From Streptomyces sp. RKAG293 (GTDB lineage Bacteria > Actinomycetota > Actinomycetes > Streptomycetales > Streptomycetaceae), in assembly GCF_023701745.1 (NCBI RefSeq), contig NZ_JAJOZB010000001.1:5493501-5557500 (forward strand): DNA of 64,000 nucleotides. Direction: 5' to 3'. The notes beneath the pieces are model-generated. The model saw nothing but the letters and a program-made list of their open reading frames with translations, made no database searches and was not told the DNA's origin. The translations under genes were made by a program, and so were the position numbers. Positions 8,321-17,016 of this stretch are shown in pieces (positions within the stretch are counted from its first letter, which is position 1; each line of letters begins with the position of its first letter).

Positions 8321-9169
8321 ATGGCCACCACAGACAAGAACACCGCCGCCGACGCCCCCTCCGAGCGCTACGCGCGCGGCCTCGCGGTACTGCAGCAGAT
8401 CGCCGGCACCGAGCGGCCCGCCGTCCTCGACAGCCTCGCCGACATCGCCCCCGACCTGGCCCGGTTCACCGTCGAGTTCGGCTACGGCGACATCATCTCC
8501 CGCCCCGGCCTGACCCTCCCGCAGCGCCAGCTGGCCACCATCTCGGCGCTCGCCGCGATGGGCAACGCGGCCCCGCAGCTGCGCTTCCACGTCGACGGCG
8601 CGCTCAACATCGGCATCAGCCGGCGGGAGATCGTGGAGACCTTCATCCACGCCAGCGTCTACGCCGGCTTCCCGGCCGCCCTCAACGCCCTCACGGTCGC
8701 CCGCGAGGCGTTCGCCGCGCGCAAGGAGCCCGGCGACACGGACGCCGGCCCCGTCGCCCCGGCCACCCCCAGCGAGCCGGGCACCACCCGCTACGAGCGC
8801 GGCCTGGAGGCGCTGGCCCGCATCGACGGCCACGCCGGCGAGGCGGTCGTCGCCTCCCTCGAGGACATCGCCCCCGACCTGGCCCGCTACCTGATCGAGT
8901 ACGCCTTCGGCGACATCTACTCCCGCACCGGCCTCGACCTCAAGTCCCGCGAACTCGCCAGCGTCGCCATGTGCACCGCCCTGAGCACCGCCGACCCCCA
9001 ACTCCGCGTCCACATCCACGGCTTCCTCAACGTCGGCGGCACCGAGGACGAGACCGTCGAGATCATCACCCAGATGGCCGGCTACGCAGGCTTCCCCGCC
9101 GCCCTCAACGCCATCGCCGCCGCCCGCGCGGTCTTCGCCGACCGAGCGGAGAACGACCCGGAGCACTGA
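8321..9169 (+). CDS. Carboxymuconolactone decarboxylase-fold protein with two tandem CMD domains
   Basis: 282 residues made of two homologous halves (about 15-130 and 155-275). Each runs YxRGLxxLxxI..A..EDIAPDLARxxIEYxFGDIxSRxGLxLxxRxLAxVxAL, then GxLNxGxxxxExxExxxxxxxYAGFPAALNA. This is the CMD/AhpD-like all-helical fold. The first half has no cysteine and the second lacks a CxxC pair, so peroxidase activity of AhpD type is unlikely and decarboxylase- or isomerase-like chemistry on a small acid is possible. A tandem fusion suggests an intramolecular dimer. It follows a MarR gene by 29 nt and is closed by a hairpin at 9229-9271. Substrate unknown. Confidence 0.85.
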   Translation: MATTDKNTAADAPSERYARGLAVLQQIAGTERPAVLDSLADIAPDLARFTVEFGYGDIISRPGLTLPQRQLATISALAAMGNAAPQLRFHVDGALNIGISRREIVETFIHASVYAGFPAALNALTVAREAFAARKEPGDTDAGPVAPATPSEPGTTRYERGLEALARIDGHAGEAVVASLEDIAPDLARYLIEYAFGDIYSRTGLDLKSRELASVAMCTALSTADPQLRVHIHGFLNVGGTEDETVEIITQMAGYAGFPAALNAIAAARAVFADRAENDPEH

Positions 9170-9228
9170 ACGCGCCGTTCGTCAGGTGCCCGCCGCTCGC
9201 CCGCCCGCCCGCCGGACGCGGAAACGGC

Positions 9229-9271
9229 GGCGGCCCGGGCGGAAGGCCTATGCCGTTCCGTCCGGGCCGCC
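9229..9271. terminator. Bidirectional hairpin between convergent CMD and M4 protease genes
   Basis: A 16-bp stem (9229-9244 with 9256-9271, one G-T pair) with an 11-nt loop lies between the stop codons of the two convergent genes. There is no T-tract, as is common in Streptomyces. Confidence 0.75.
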
Positions 9272-9292
9272 ACCCCGTGGGGGGCAGGTGGG

Positions 9293-11428
9293 TCAGCCGT
9301 TGGTGACGGCGGTGTCGTCGATCAGGAAGCTGGTGGCGAGGGAGGAGTCCTCGGCACCGACGAACTTGATGGTGACCGTCTTGCCCTTGAAGGCGGAGAG
9401 GTCGAGCGTGCGCTGGGCGTAGCCGCCGGGGGTGGCGTTGGAGTACGTGGCCAGCGTGGTCGTCGTGGTGCCGGAGACGACCTGGGCCTTCAGGGTGTCG
9501 TAGACCGTGGAGCCGGACTCCTTGGTGGTGATGCCGAGCCAGAAGCTGAGCTTCGGGGCCGCCGCCGTGGCGGAGACCGTCACCGACTGGGACAGGGTGT
9601 CGGTGTGCGTGGTGCCGTAGCCGTCCAGCTTGGCGAAGTACGAGCCGGCGTGGGCGCCGGTGGCGTTGGTGATCACGCCGCTGGTCTGCGTCCAGCTGGT
9701 CGCGCCCGACTCGAAGCCCGGGTTGGCCAGCAGGTTGGTGCCGGTCGGCGGGTTGGTGCCGGTGCCGCCGCAGGTGGTGGAGGTCGCGGCGACGGCGGCT
9801 GCCGTCCAGGCCTTCTCGACCGCGGCGCACTGCGCGCTGGTGCCGCCGAAGAGGTCCTTGGCGGCCTTGATGCTCGCGGTGCGGGCGCCCGGGTAGTCGG
9901 TGGCGGCCGTCATGTACGTGGAGAGCGCGCGGTACCAGATCTTGCCCGCGTCGGCGTTGCCGATGCCGGTGACGGCCGGAGCGCCGCCGCAGGTCGGGCT
10001 GTTGCCGTACGAGGAGGAGCCGGAGCCGACGGCCAGCAGGTAGAAGAAGTGGTTGCCGACGCCCGACGAGTAGTGCGGGTCGAGGTTCTTGGTGCCGGTG
10101 GTCCAGCAGGACTGCGAGACGCCGTCCTTCTTCGGGTCGTCCATGTACCGCAGCGGCGTGGAGCTGATCTTCTCGCCGATGAGGTAGTCGGGCTTGTCCG
10201 CCGGGTTGTTGGCGTTGAACTCGACCAGGGTGCCGAAGATGTCGCTGGTGGACTCGTTGAGGCCGCCCGCGTCGCCGAAGTAGTTCAGGCCGGCGGTCGC
10301 GGCGGTGACGCCGTGGCTCATCTCGTGGCCGGCCACGTCCAGCTCGGTGAACGGCTTGTCGCCCACCTCGCCGTCGCCGTAGATCATGGAGAAGCTGTCG
10401 TCGTCCCAGCCGGCGTTGCCGTAGTTGACGCCGTAGTGGACGAAGGAGCGGGCGCCGACACCGTCGTTCTTGATGCCGTTGCGGCCGTGGACGTTCTTGT
10501 AGTAGTCCCACGTGGCCTGGATGCCGTAGTGGGCGTCGACGGCGACGGTGGCGCGGTTGTTGAGGGTGCCGTCGCCCCAGACGTTGTCGGTGTCGGTGAA
10601 CGCGGCGCCCCAGCCGGCCGGCGGCGAGTCGTTGAGGACGGTCTTGTTCTGGGCGTCCCGCGTCTCCCCGTTACCGCGGGTCGGGTCCAGCAGCTGGTAG
10701 CCGCCGCTGACGCTGGTGGTGCCCAGCGTGACGTCGCCGACCTGGTAGCCGTGACCGGTGCCGGAGGCGGCGGCGCCCGCGACGGACGTGGCGGGCGCGG
10801 TCGCCTGGGTCCGGCCCGCGGCGACCGTGCTGATGAAGCTGTTCCACGACTGGCCGGCGGCGCCGGTCTGCGCGTTCACCAGGACGTGCAGGTGGCTCGG
10901 CGACTGGTCGGGGGCGGTGCCGTTGGTGACGACCTGCCAGACCAGCGTCGGCGTGGCCGTGGTGGCGTCGACCACCAGCTGGGCCGTGCTGCCGTGCTTG
11001 ACGCCCTTGAACTTCTTGGCGGCCGTGGCGATGGCCTGCTTGGCGGTGATCTTCGGCGTGACCGACAGGTTCAGCGGCGCCGCCAGCGTCAGCGAGGCGT
11101 CGCGCGCGGTGCCGTCAGGAGCCGAGTGGACGACGACGTCGCCGCCCAGGACCGGCAGGCCCTGGTAGGTGCGGTCGAGGTGCACATGGCGCGAGCCGTC
11201 GGCGTCGACGGTCACGTCGCGTGACGTGAACACGTCGTGAGCGCCGGCCTTGACCAGCTGCGGGTGAGCCGCGACGGCGGAGTTCGCGTCGCGCAGTGCC
11301 TGAGCTTCGCTCGCCTTCGGCGGGATGGGCCGGGGGTTCTTCGCGGCGCTGGCGGGGGTGCCCGCCCCGGCTATCAGGAGCCCGCTGACCGCGAGGGTGA
11401 GGGTGCTGGCGAGTACAGATCGTTTCAT
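9293..11428 (-). CDS. Secreted M4-family (thermolysin-like) zinc metalloprotease with C-terminal beta domain
   Basis: 711 residues. Signal peptide MKRSVLASTLTLAVSGLLIAGAG..ASA; FTP and PepSY propeptide region (about 45-205); M4 catalytic domain with the zinc motif HEMSH at about 368-372, third ligand Glu in GGLNESTSDIFG, and the active-site His region HYSSGVGNHFFYLLA; then, after TNPPTGTN, a jelly-roll tail LANPGFESGATSWTQTSG...FLIDDTAVT that looks like a substrate- or wall-binding domain. It is secreted as a zymogen and cleaves extracellular protein. ATG at 11428 gives a textbook signal peptide. The upstream region has an unusual long-armed inverted repeat (11540-11576). Confidence 0.93.
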   Translation of the reverse strand: MKRSVLASTLTLAVSGLLIAGAGTPASAAKNPRPIPPKASEAQALRDANSAVAAHPQLVKAGAHDVFTSRDVTVDADGSRHVHLDRTYQGLPVLGGDVVVHSAPDGTARDASLTLAAPLNLSVTPKITAKQAIATAAKKFKGVKHGSTAQLVVDATTATPTLVWQVVTNGTAPDQSPSHLHVLVNAQTGAAGQSWNSFISTVAAGRTQATAPATSVAGAAASGTGHGYQVGDVTLGTTSVSGGYQLLDPTRGNGETRDAQNKTVLNDSPPAGWGAAFTDTDNVWGDGTLNNRATVAVDAHYGIQATWDYYKNVHGRNGIKNDGVGARSFVHYGVNYGNAGWDDDSFSMIYGDGEVGDKPFTELDVAGHEMSHGVTAATAGLNYFGDAGGLNESTSDIFGTLVEFNANNPADKPDYLIGEKISSTPLRYMDDPKKDGVSQSCWTTGTKNLDPHYSSGVGNHFFYLLAVGSGSSSYGNSPTCGGAPAVTGIGNADAGKIWYRALSTYMTAATDYPGARTASIKAAKDLFGGTSAQCAAVEKAWTAAAVAATSTTCGGTGTNPPTGTNLLANPGFESGATSWTQTSGVITNATGAHAGSYFAKLDGYGTTHTDTLSQSVTVSATAAAPKLSFWLGITTKESGSTVYDTLKAQVVSGTTTTTLATYSNATPGGYAQRTLDLSAFKGKTVTIKFVGAEDSSLATSFLIDDTAVTNG

Positions 11429-11539
11429 GGCCAGGGAGCATGGCGGCGGCCGATGACCCGGGGCAACGGACTCCCAACTCTGTTTAATTGCGGGAGTTAC
11501 AACAACTCGTTAAAGCATCTCCCACAAGCTGTGCAACGT

Positions 11540-11576
11540 CTGTGAACGCTAAATCTTTGGGTAAGACTGTTCACAG
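11540..11576. promoter_or_regulatory. Inverted repeat CTGTGAAC-N21-GTTCACAG between protease and XRE-like gene
   Basis: Perfect 8-bp arms at 11540-11547 and 11569-11576 are 29 bp apart centre to centre, near three helical turns. The repeat sits in the 235-bp divergent gap in a locally A/T-rich stretch. It could bind two dimers or a tetramer and control the protease, the XRE-like gene, or both. Confidence 0.45.
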
Positions 11577-11663
11577 CGTGATGCGCGTCACCGGCCGTTT
11601 CCCGGCCGGTCGCTAACATGTGCCTCCCCCACACCCGGCACGCAGGACGGATGACCACCCCCT

Positions 11664-12596
11664 GTGACCTATAGACCGCTGCCTCCAGAAATCGCCGATG
11701 CGCTGCGCACCGGCCCCTTCGAAGCCGCCCTCGACGCCGCCGTCCGGGCCAGCGGACTCAGCATGGAACGTATCCGGCACCGGCTCGACACCCGGGGCGT
11801 CCAGGTGAGCGTCACCACGCTCAGTTACTGGCGCCGCGGCCGCAGCCGGCCCGAGCGCCCCCAGTCCCGGCAGGCCGTACGCCTGTTGGAGGAGCTGCTC
11901 GCCCTCCCCTCCGACTCCCTGGTCTCCCTGCTCGGACCGCAGCGCCCGCGCGGCCGCTGGGTCAACCGCCCGCCCGCCAACCTCGACGCCGCCCGCCTCT
12001 GGCAGGAGTACGAGAGCCTGCCGGGACTGCTCGGCGAGATGGGCTCCACCGACGACGGGCTCGCCCGGCTGGCGGTGCACGACCGGTACGAGATCGACGC
12101 GAACGGCTGCGAGCGGACCTGGACGACGACCATGGTCCTGCGGGCCGAGCGCGAGCGGGTGGACCGCTGCATGATCATCACCCGCGGCGACGACCCGGCC
12201 CGGGAGCTGCCCGTCCTCACCGGGGTGCGCAACGCCCGCCCCGGCCGGGTCCGGATCGACGGCTCTGTACCACTGGTCGTCGCCGAACTGCTGCTGGACC
12301 GGGTGCTCGGCAAGGGTGAGACCGAGGTCGTCGAGTACACCTACCGCATGCCGACCGTGGGCGCCCGCACCACCGAGTGCGGGCGCGGCTTTCCGGTGCC
12401 CGTCCGGCTCTACACGCTCGAAGTGCAGTTCCACCCGGACGCCGTCCCGTTCCGCAGCCACCGCTGCGTCGGTACCACCGGCGGCGGCCCGTTGCCCGCG
12501 GTCGAACCGGTCTGGATCAGCGCGTCGGGCCGGGCGCTGTTCTCCGTCGAGGACCCGCAGCCCGGTTTCCAGGCGCTGCGCTGGGAGTGGGAGTAA
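11664..12596 (+). CDS. XRE-like DNA-binding protein (regulator), divergent from the M4 protease
   Basis: 310 residues. The N-terminal ~75 residues resemble a helix-turn-helix (FEAALDAAVRASGLSMERIRHRLDTRGVQVSVTTLSYWRRGRSRPERPQS), with the recognition-type segment TTLSYWRRGRSRP. The remainder is an uncharacterised beta-rich ligand or sensor-like domain with several Cys (GCERTW, DRCMI, TECGRGF, HRCVG). GTG at 11664 is the only plausible start. It lies convergent to sdhB with a shared terminator at 12615-12648. A regulatory role is likely; the target is unproved, but the divergent protease is the nearest candidate. Confidence 0.65.
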   Translation: MTYRPLPPEIADALRTGPFEAALDAAVRASGLSMERIRHRLDTRGVQVSVTTLSYWRRGRSRPERPQSRQAVRLLEELLALPSDSLVSLLGPQRPRGRWVNRPPANLDAARLWQEYESLPGLLGEMGSTDDGLARLAVHDRYEIDANGCERTWTTTMVLRAERERVDRCMIITRGDDPARELPVLTGVRNARPGRVRIDGSVPLVVAELLLDRVLGKGETEVVEYTYRMPTVGARTTECGRGFPVPVRLYTLEVQFHPDAVPFRSHRCVGTTGGGPLPAVEPVWISASGRALFSVEDPQPGFQALRWEWE

Positions 12597-12614
12597 CCGC
12601 GAGCGGGAACGGCC

Positions 12615-12648
12615 GAGGGCCCCGTCCGCCGTGGCGGAGAGGGCCCTC
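12615..12648. terminator. Bidirectional hairpin terminator between XRE-like gene and sdhB
   Basis: GAGGGCCC (12615-12622) pairs with GGGCCCTC (12641-12648), and an inner TCCGCC/GGCGGA stem closes a GT turn. It lies in the 66-bp gap between two convergent stop codons. Confidence 0.8.
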
Positions 12649-12662
12649 AGCTGCGGGACGTC

Positions 12663-13445
12663 CTAGAAACGGCGCGTGATGAGCGCGCGCTTCACTTCCT
12701 GGATGGCCTTCGTGACCTCGATGCCGCGGGGGCATGCGTCGGTGCAGTTGAACGTCGTGCGGCAGCGCCAGACGCCGTCCTTGTCGTTCAGGATCTCCAG
12801 CCGCTGCTCACCGCCCTCGTCGCGCGAGTCGAAGATGAAGCGGTGCGCGTTGACGATCGCGGCCGGGCCGAAGTACTGGCCGTCGTTCCAGAACACCGGG
12901 CACGACGACGTGCACGCGGCGCACAGGATGCACTTGGTGGTGTCGTCGAAGCGCTCACGGTCCTCGGCGGACTGCAGACGCTCGCGCGTCGGCTCGTTGC
13001 CCTTGGTGATCAGGAAGGGCATGACGTCGCGGTAGGCCTGGAAGAACGGGTCCATGTCGACGATCAGGTCCTTCAGGACCGTCAGGCCCTTGATGGGCTC
13101 GACCGTGATCGGCTTCTCCGGGTTGAGGTCCTTGATCAGGGTCTTGCACGCCAGCCGGTTGCGGCCGTTGATGCGCATGGCGTCCGAACCGCAGATGCCG
13201 TGGGCGCAGGAACGCCGGAACGTCAGCGTGCCGTCCAGCTCCCACTTGATCTTGTGGAGGGCGTCCAGGACGCGCTCCTTGGGATCGATCGGGAACTGGT
13301 AGTCGACCCAATCGACCGCGTCGGAGACCTCCGGGTTGAACCGGCGGATCCGCATCGTGACCGTGATCAGGTGACCGGCGGCGGCCTCGGCGGCGTCCAG
13401 GGCCTCCGAGTGTCCGGAGGACTTGTCGAGCGTCGGGGTGCTCAT
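12663..13445 (-). CDS. sdhB: Succinate dehydrogenase iron-sulfur subunit
   Basis: 260 residues. The N-terminal ferredoxin domain has the [2Fe-2S] ligands in CAHGICGSDAMRING..LAC; the C-terminal helical domain has CxxCxxCxxxCP (CILCAACTSSCPVFW) and CTDACPRGI for the [4Fe-4S] and [3Fe-4S] centres. It carries electrons from the SdhA flavin to the membrane quinone site in complex II. It overlaps sdhA by 1 nt and is the last gene of sdhCDAB, closed by the hairpin at 12615-12648. Length and motifs are normal. Confidence 0.97.
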   Translation of the reverse strand: MSTPTLDKSSGHSEALDAAEAAAGHLITVTMRIRRFNPEVSDAVDWVDYQFPIDPKERVLDALHKIKWELDGTLTFRRSCAHGICGSDAMRINGRNRLACKTLIKDLNPEKPITVEPIKGLTVLKDLIVDMDPFFQAYRDVMPFLITKGNEPTRERLQSAEDRERFDDTTKCILCAACTSSCPVFWNDGQYFGPAAIVNAHRFIFDSRDEGGEQRLEILNDKDGVWRCRTTFNCTDACPRGIEVTKAIQEVKRALITRRF

Positions 13446-15199
13446 CAGTACTTACGCTCCATCGGCTGGTAGCGGGTCACCACGACCGGCTTGTAGTCGA
13501 GACGGATCGACTCGTTGCCGGCGGAGTCCGTCTCGCGGTACGCCATGGTGTGCCGCTGGAAGTTGACGTCGTCGCGGGTGGGGTAGTCCTCGCGGTAGTG
13601 ACCGCCGCGGGACTCCTTGCGCGCCAGCGCGGACACGGCCATGACCTCGGCCAGGTCGAGCAGGTTGCCCAGCTCGATGGCTTCCAGCAGGTCGGTGTTG
13701 AAGCGCTTGCCCTTGTCCTGGACGGACACGTTCTTGTAGCGCTCGCGCAGGGCGCCGATCGTCTCGACGGCCGTCTTGATCGTCTGCTCGGTACGGAACA
13801 CCATCACGTTGGTGTCCATGCACTCCTGCAGTTCCTTGCGGATGTCCGCGACCCGCTCGGTGCCGGTGTTGTTGCGCAGGCCCTCGACCTGGGCGACGAC
13901 CCGGGAGGCCGGGTCCGCCGGCAGCTCGATGTGGTCCGTGGTCGCCGAGTACTCGGCGGCCGCGATGCCCGACCTGCGCCCGAAGACGTTGATGTCGAGC
14001 AGCGAGTTGGTGCCGAGGCGGTTGGCGCCGTGCACCGAGACGCAGGCGACCTCGCCCGCGGCGTACAGGCCCGGGACGACGGTGGTGTTGTCGCTCAGCA
14101 CCTCGCCCTGGACGTTGGTGGGGATGCCGCCCATGGCGTAGTGCGCGGTCGGCTGGATCGGGATCGGGTCCGTGTAGGGCTCGATGCCGAGGTACGTCCG
14201 CGCGAACTCGGTGATGTCGGGCAGCTTGGCGTCCAGCTGCTCCGGCGGGAGGTGCGTGAGGTCGAGGTAGACGTGGTCGCCCTCGGGACCGCAGCCGCGG
14301 CCCTCACGGATCTCGGTGTAGATGGAGCGCGAGACGACGTCGCGGGAGGCGAGGTCCTTCATGACGGGCGCGTACTTCTCCATGAAGCGCTCACCGTCCT
14401 TGTTGCGGAGGATGCCGCCCTCGCCGCGGGCGCCCTCGGTGAGGAGGATGCCCATGCGCCAGATGCCCGTCGGGTGGAACTGGAAGAACTCCATGTCCTC
14501 CAGCGGCAGCCCGCGCCGGTACGCGACGGCCTGGCCGTCACCGGTCAGGGTGTGCGCGTTGGAGGTCACCTTGAAGAACTTGCCGGTGCCGCCGGAGGCG
14601 AAGATGACGGCCTTCGCCTGGAAGATGTGGATCTCGCCGGTGGCCAGCTCGTACGCGACGACGCCGGCGGTCCGCTGGACCCCGTCGACCTCGGTGAGGA
14701 GCAGGTCCAGGACGTAGAACTCGTTGAAGAACTCCACACCCTCCTTGACGCAGTTCTGGTAGAGCGTCTGGAGGATCATGTGGCCGGTGCGGTCCGACGC
14801 GTAGCAGGCGCGGCGCACGGCGGCCTCGCCGTGGCTGCGGGTGTGCCCGCCGAACCGGCGCTGGTCGATCTTGCCCTCGGGCGTCCGGTTGAAGGGCAGG
14901 CCCATCCGCTCGAGGTCGAGGACCGCGTCGATGGCCTCCTTCGCCAGGATCTCGGCGGCGTCCTGGTCGACCAGGTAGTCGCCACCCTTGACCGTGTCGA
15001 AGGTGTGCCACTCCCAGTTGTCCTCCTCGACGTTCGCGAGGGCGGCGGCCATGCCGCCCTGGGCGGCGCCGGTGTGGGAGCGGGTCGGGTAGAGCTTCGT
15101 CAGCACGGCGGTGCGGCTGCGCTTCGTCGACTCGATGGCCGCGCGCATTCCGGCGCCGCCGGCGCCGACGATGACGGTGTCGTACTTGTGGATCTGCAT
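13445..15199 (-). CDS. sdhA: Succinate dehydrogenase flavoprotein subunit
   Basis: 584 residues, full length. N-terminal dinucleotide fold VIVGAGGAGMRAAIES; covalent-FAD histidine in RSHTGAAQGGMAAAL; substrate and catalytic region HPTGIWRMGILLTEGARGEGG; RCGPEGDHVYLDL-like and TNVQGEVL segments; C-terminal HYREDYPTRDD. It oxidises succinate to fumarate. A 27-nt gap separates it from sdhD and it overlaps sdhB by 1 nt. Confidence 0.97.
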   Translation of the reverse strand: MQIHKYDTVIVGAGGAGMRAAIESTKRSRTAVLTKLYPTRSHTGAAQGGMAAALANVEEDNWEWHTFDTVKGGDYLVDQDAAEILAKEAIDAVLDLERMGLPFNRTPEGKIDQRRFGGHTRSHGEAAVRRACYASDRTGHMILQTLYQNCVKEGVEFFNEFYVLDLLLTEVDGVQRTAGVVAYELATGEIHIFQAKAVIFASGGTGKFFKVTSNAHTLTGDGQAVAYRRGLPLEDMEFFQFHPTGIWRMGILLTEGARGEGGILRNKDGERFMEKYAPVMKDLASRDVVSRSIYTEIREGRGCGPEGDHVYLDLTHLPPEQLDAKLPDITEFARTYLGIEPYTDPIPIQPTAHYAMGGIPTNVQGEVLSDNTTVVPGLYAAGEVACVSVHGANRLGTNSLLDINVFGRRSGIAAAEYSATTDHIELPADPASRVVAQVEGLRNNTGTERVADIRKELQECMDTNVMVFRTEQTIKTAVETIGALRERYKNVSVQDKGKRFNTDLLEAIELGNLLDLAEVMAVSALARKESRGGHYREDYPTRDDVNFQRHTMAYRETDSAGNESIRLDYKPVVVTRYQPMERKY

Positions 15200-15226
15200 G
15201 GGGTTGTTTCCCTGTCCGTCCCTGGC

Positions 15227-15694
15227 CTAGCGGATGTTCGGGTCGAAGGTGAAGATCACCAGCGTGCCGAGCACGATCGTGAACGCCGTTGCGGTGAACA
15301 GCAGCGTCTTCAGCCAGAACCGGGTGTTCGCCTGCTCGGCGTAGTCGTTGATGACGGTGCGCAGACCGTTGCCGCCGTGCAGCATGGCCAGCCACAGCAT
15401 GACCAGGTCCCAGCCCTGCCAGAACGGCGAGGCCCAGCGGCCGGCCACGAAGGCGAAGCCGACCTTGGTCACGCCGCCGTCGAGGACCAGCTGGATCAGC
15501 AGGTGGCCCAGCACCAGGACGACGAGCACGACACCGGACAGGCGCATGAACAGCCAGCCGTACAGCTCGAAGTTGGTGCGGGTGGCACGCGGAGAGCGCT
15601 TGGTGCGGGCGCGCGGCGCCTCGATGAGCGGCGCCGGGTTGTCCGGGTCGAACGAGGTGCTGGAGGAGCTGAGCTCCACGGAGTCAGTAGACAT
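15227..15694 (-). CDS. sdhD: Succinate dehydrogenase hydrophobic membrane anchor subunit
   Basis: 155 residues: a Ser-rich, acidic cytoplasmic N-terminus (MSTDSVELSSSS) and three membrane helices (about 55-75, 90-115, 125-148), with conserved His in VLVLGHLLIQLV and MLHGGNGLRTVINDYAE, typical of heme/quinone-binding SdhD. The ATG at 15694 is 2 nt after the sdhC stop, which excludes longer readings. Confidence 0.9.
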   Translation of the reverse strand: MSTDSVELSSSSTSFDPDNPAPLIEAPRARTKRSPRATRTNFELYGWLFMRLSGVVLVVLVLGHLLIQLVLDGGVTKVGFAFVAGRWASPFWQGWDLVMLWLAMLHGGNGLRTVINDYAEQANTRFWLKTLLFTATAFTIVLGTLVIFTFDPNIR

Positions 15695-15696
15695 GC

Positions 15697-16077
15697 TCAG
15701 CTCCCGAACAGAATGCGTGCGGCGTGCCCGAGAACCGGGTAGATGGCCCCGATCATCAGCACGATCCAGACGCCGAGGACGGACCACAGCATCTGCTTCT
15801 GGTACTTCGGGCCCTTGGACCAGAAGTCGACGGCGATGATGCGCAGCCCGTTGAGAGCGTGGAAGAGGATGGCCGCTACGAGGCCGTACTCCAGCAGGCT
15901 GACAGGCCAGGTCTTATAGGTCGCGACGACCTTGTCGTAGTCCTCGGGGGAGACCCGCACGAGTGCGGTGTCGAGGACATGGACGAACAGGAAGAAGAAA
16001 ATGAGGACACCGGTGACTCGATGAGCCACCCATGACCACATGCCTTCCCGGCCGCGGTACAGCGTTCCTGCCGGCAC
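15697..16077 (-). CDS. sdhC: Succinate dehydrogenase cytochrome b556 subunit
   Basis: 126 residues with three membrane helices; the signature MWSWVAHRVTGVLIFFFLFVHVLDTAL contains the S/R/H residues of the quinone and heme b sites, and FHALNGLRIIAVDF is the second conserved segment. GTG at 16077 is chosen because GGAGGG stands 7-8 nt upstream and the family starts just before the first helix; a longer reading to 16281 would cover the promoter. First gene of sdhCDAB. Confidence 0.92.
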   Translation of the reverse strand: MPAGTLYRGREGMWSWVAHRVTGVLIFFFLFVHVLDTALVRVSPEDYDKVVATYKTWPVSLLEYGLVAAILFHALNGLRIIAVDFWSKGPKYQKQMLWSVLGVWIVLMIGAIYPVLGHAARILFGS

Positions 16078-16333
16078 GGAAAACCCTCCGGGAGCGGTTT
16101 GGGGCCAGCCGGCTTCGGTGTCGGACGGGCCCGGCCGGGTACGGTCCACCGGCCCTGGCCATCGTAGCGACGCGTTGTCGGCTCCGTATGCCCGGGTAGG
16201 CCAGGTGTGATTGATCCCGCACGACTGGGTGAACGTCTGGGGGAACCTACGAATGAACGGGCGACCGGACGTAAGGGTCAAAGGCCGGTGGGCGTACGGG
16301 CGCAGACGCCTGCGGAGGTGGTGTTCCGCGGAG
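16078..16333. other. Intergenic region upstream of sdhC
   Basis: About 256 bp between the sdhC start and the 3' end of the OHCU-decarboxylase-like gene, both on the minus strand. It should hold the sdh promoter. TACGAT on the minus strand (16166-16161) is a possible -10, but no convincing -35 lies at the right distance, and I see no Rex-type operator. Confidence 0.4.
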
Positions 16334-16864
16334 CTAGCGGTGCAGTTCCGCCGTGCTCTGCGCGTTCGATCGTTCCGCGACCAGCCGGGCGAGCCGCGCC
16401 CGGGTGATGCGGCGCAGCTCGTCGGCGGTGACGACCCGTTCCTCGTCCTCGTCGTTCGCCAGCCGGGCGCGGATTCCGGTCAGCACCTGGTTGAGGAGGC
16501 TGGCCGGGTCGTCGCCCTTGAGGGCGATGACGAAGACGTTGCCGAACTTGTTCTCGTACGCGGCCTGCGCGGCGCTCAGTGCGGTGTGCGTGGCCAGGCC
16601 GCCGCGGTGCGGCAGCGGGGTGGCCGCCTCGCAGGCCAGCGCCTCGGAGAGGTCGCCGGGGGTGAGGTCGTACGCCGCCTCGTCGGCCGCCGCGAGTAGC
16701 GACTCAAGATCCGGGTACGGGCGGTGCAGGGCCATCCGGCGGGCCCAGCGGTGGCTTCCGCAGCAGTCGCGCAGGGCGGCTTCCGCAGCGCCGAAGGGGG
16801 CCTCGTTGAGCCGGGCGAGCCCGGCGGCGAGGACGGGCCCCTGGGCCGGAGTGTCGGGGAACAG
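16334..16864 (-). CDS. OHCU decarboxylase-like protein, probable CTG start
   Basis: Read from the CTG at 16864 this is 176 residues, the normal size of 2-oxo-4-hydroxy-4-carboxy-5-ureidoimidazoline decarboxylase (ureide/uric acid pathway). The conserved N-terminal block LNEAPFGAAEAALRDCCGSHRWARRM lies upstream of the first ATG (16735), so the gene must start earlier. The frame is open only back to a TAA at 16906-16904, and no ATG, GTG or TTG occurs in between. CTG at 16864 has AGGAG 7 nt before it. The C-terminal part (AAYENKFGNVFVIALKG..RLANDEDEERVVTADELRRITRARLARL) fits the family, but the catalytic HPRIG and EQ motifs are not visible; LPHRGGLATHTALSA stands there. It may be an inactive or re-purposed paralogue. 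Confidence 0.75.
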   Translation of the reverse strand: MFPDTPAQGPVLAAGLARLNEAPFGAAEAALRDCCGSHRWARRMALHRPYPDLESLLAAADEAAYDLTPGDLSEALACEAATPLPHRGGLATHTALSAAQAAYENKFGNVFVIALKGDDPASLLNQVLTGIRARLANDEDEERVVTADELRRITRARLARLVAERSNAQSTAELHR

Positions 16865-17016
16865 CGCTGAACTCCTGTCGGAAAAGCGGGGAAGCGTTAC
16901 ACGTTAGTGGGGCTTGTTCGACTCCGTCCGACGGATGAGTGGATTTCACCCGTACGGGATCGAAATATGTCACGAAGTGGACGAGCGAACGGGGATGATC
17001 TGCCATAACGTCCGGT

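Noticed and set aside
11540..11576. Rex (redox) operator
   Set aside because: Half sites resemble Rex sites but the spacer is 21 nt instead of about 3.
12316..12735. Several short open frames around the 3' end of the XRE-like gene
   Set aside because: Arg/Pro/Ser-rich shadow frames without ribosome sites, overlapping a terminator hairpin.
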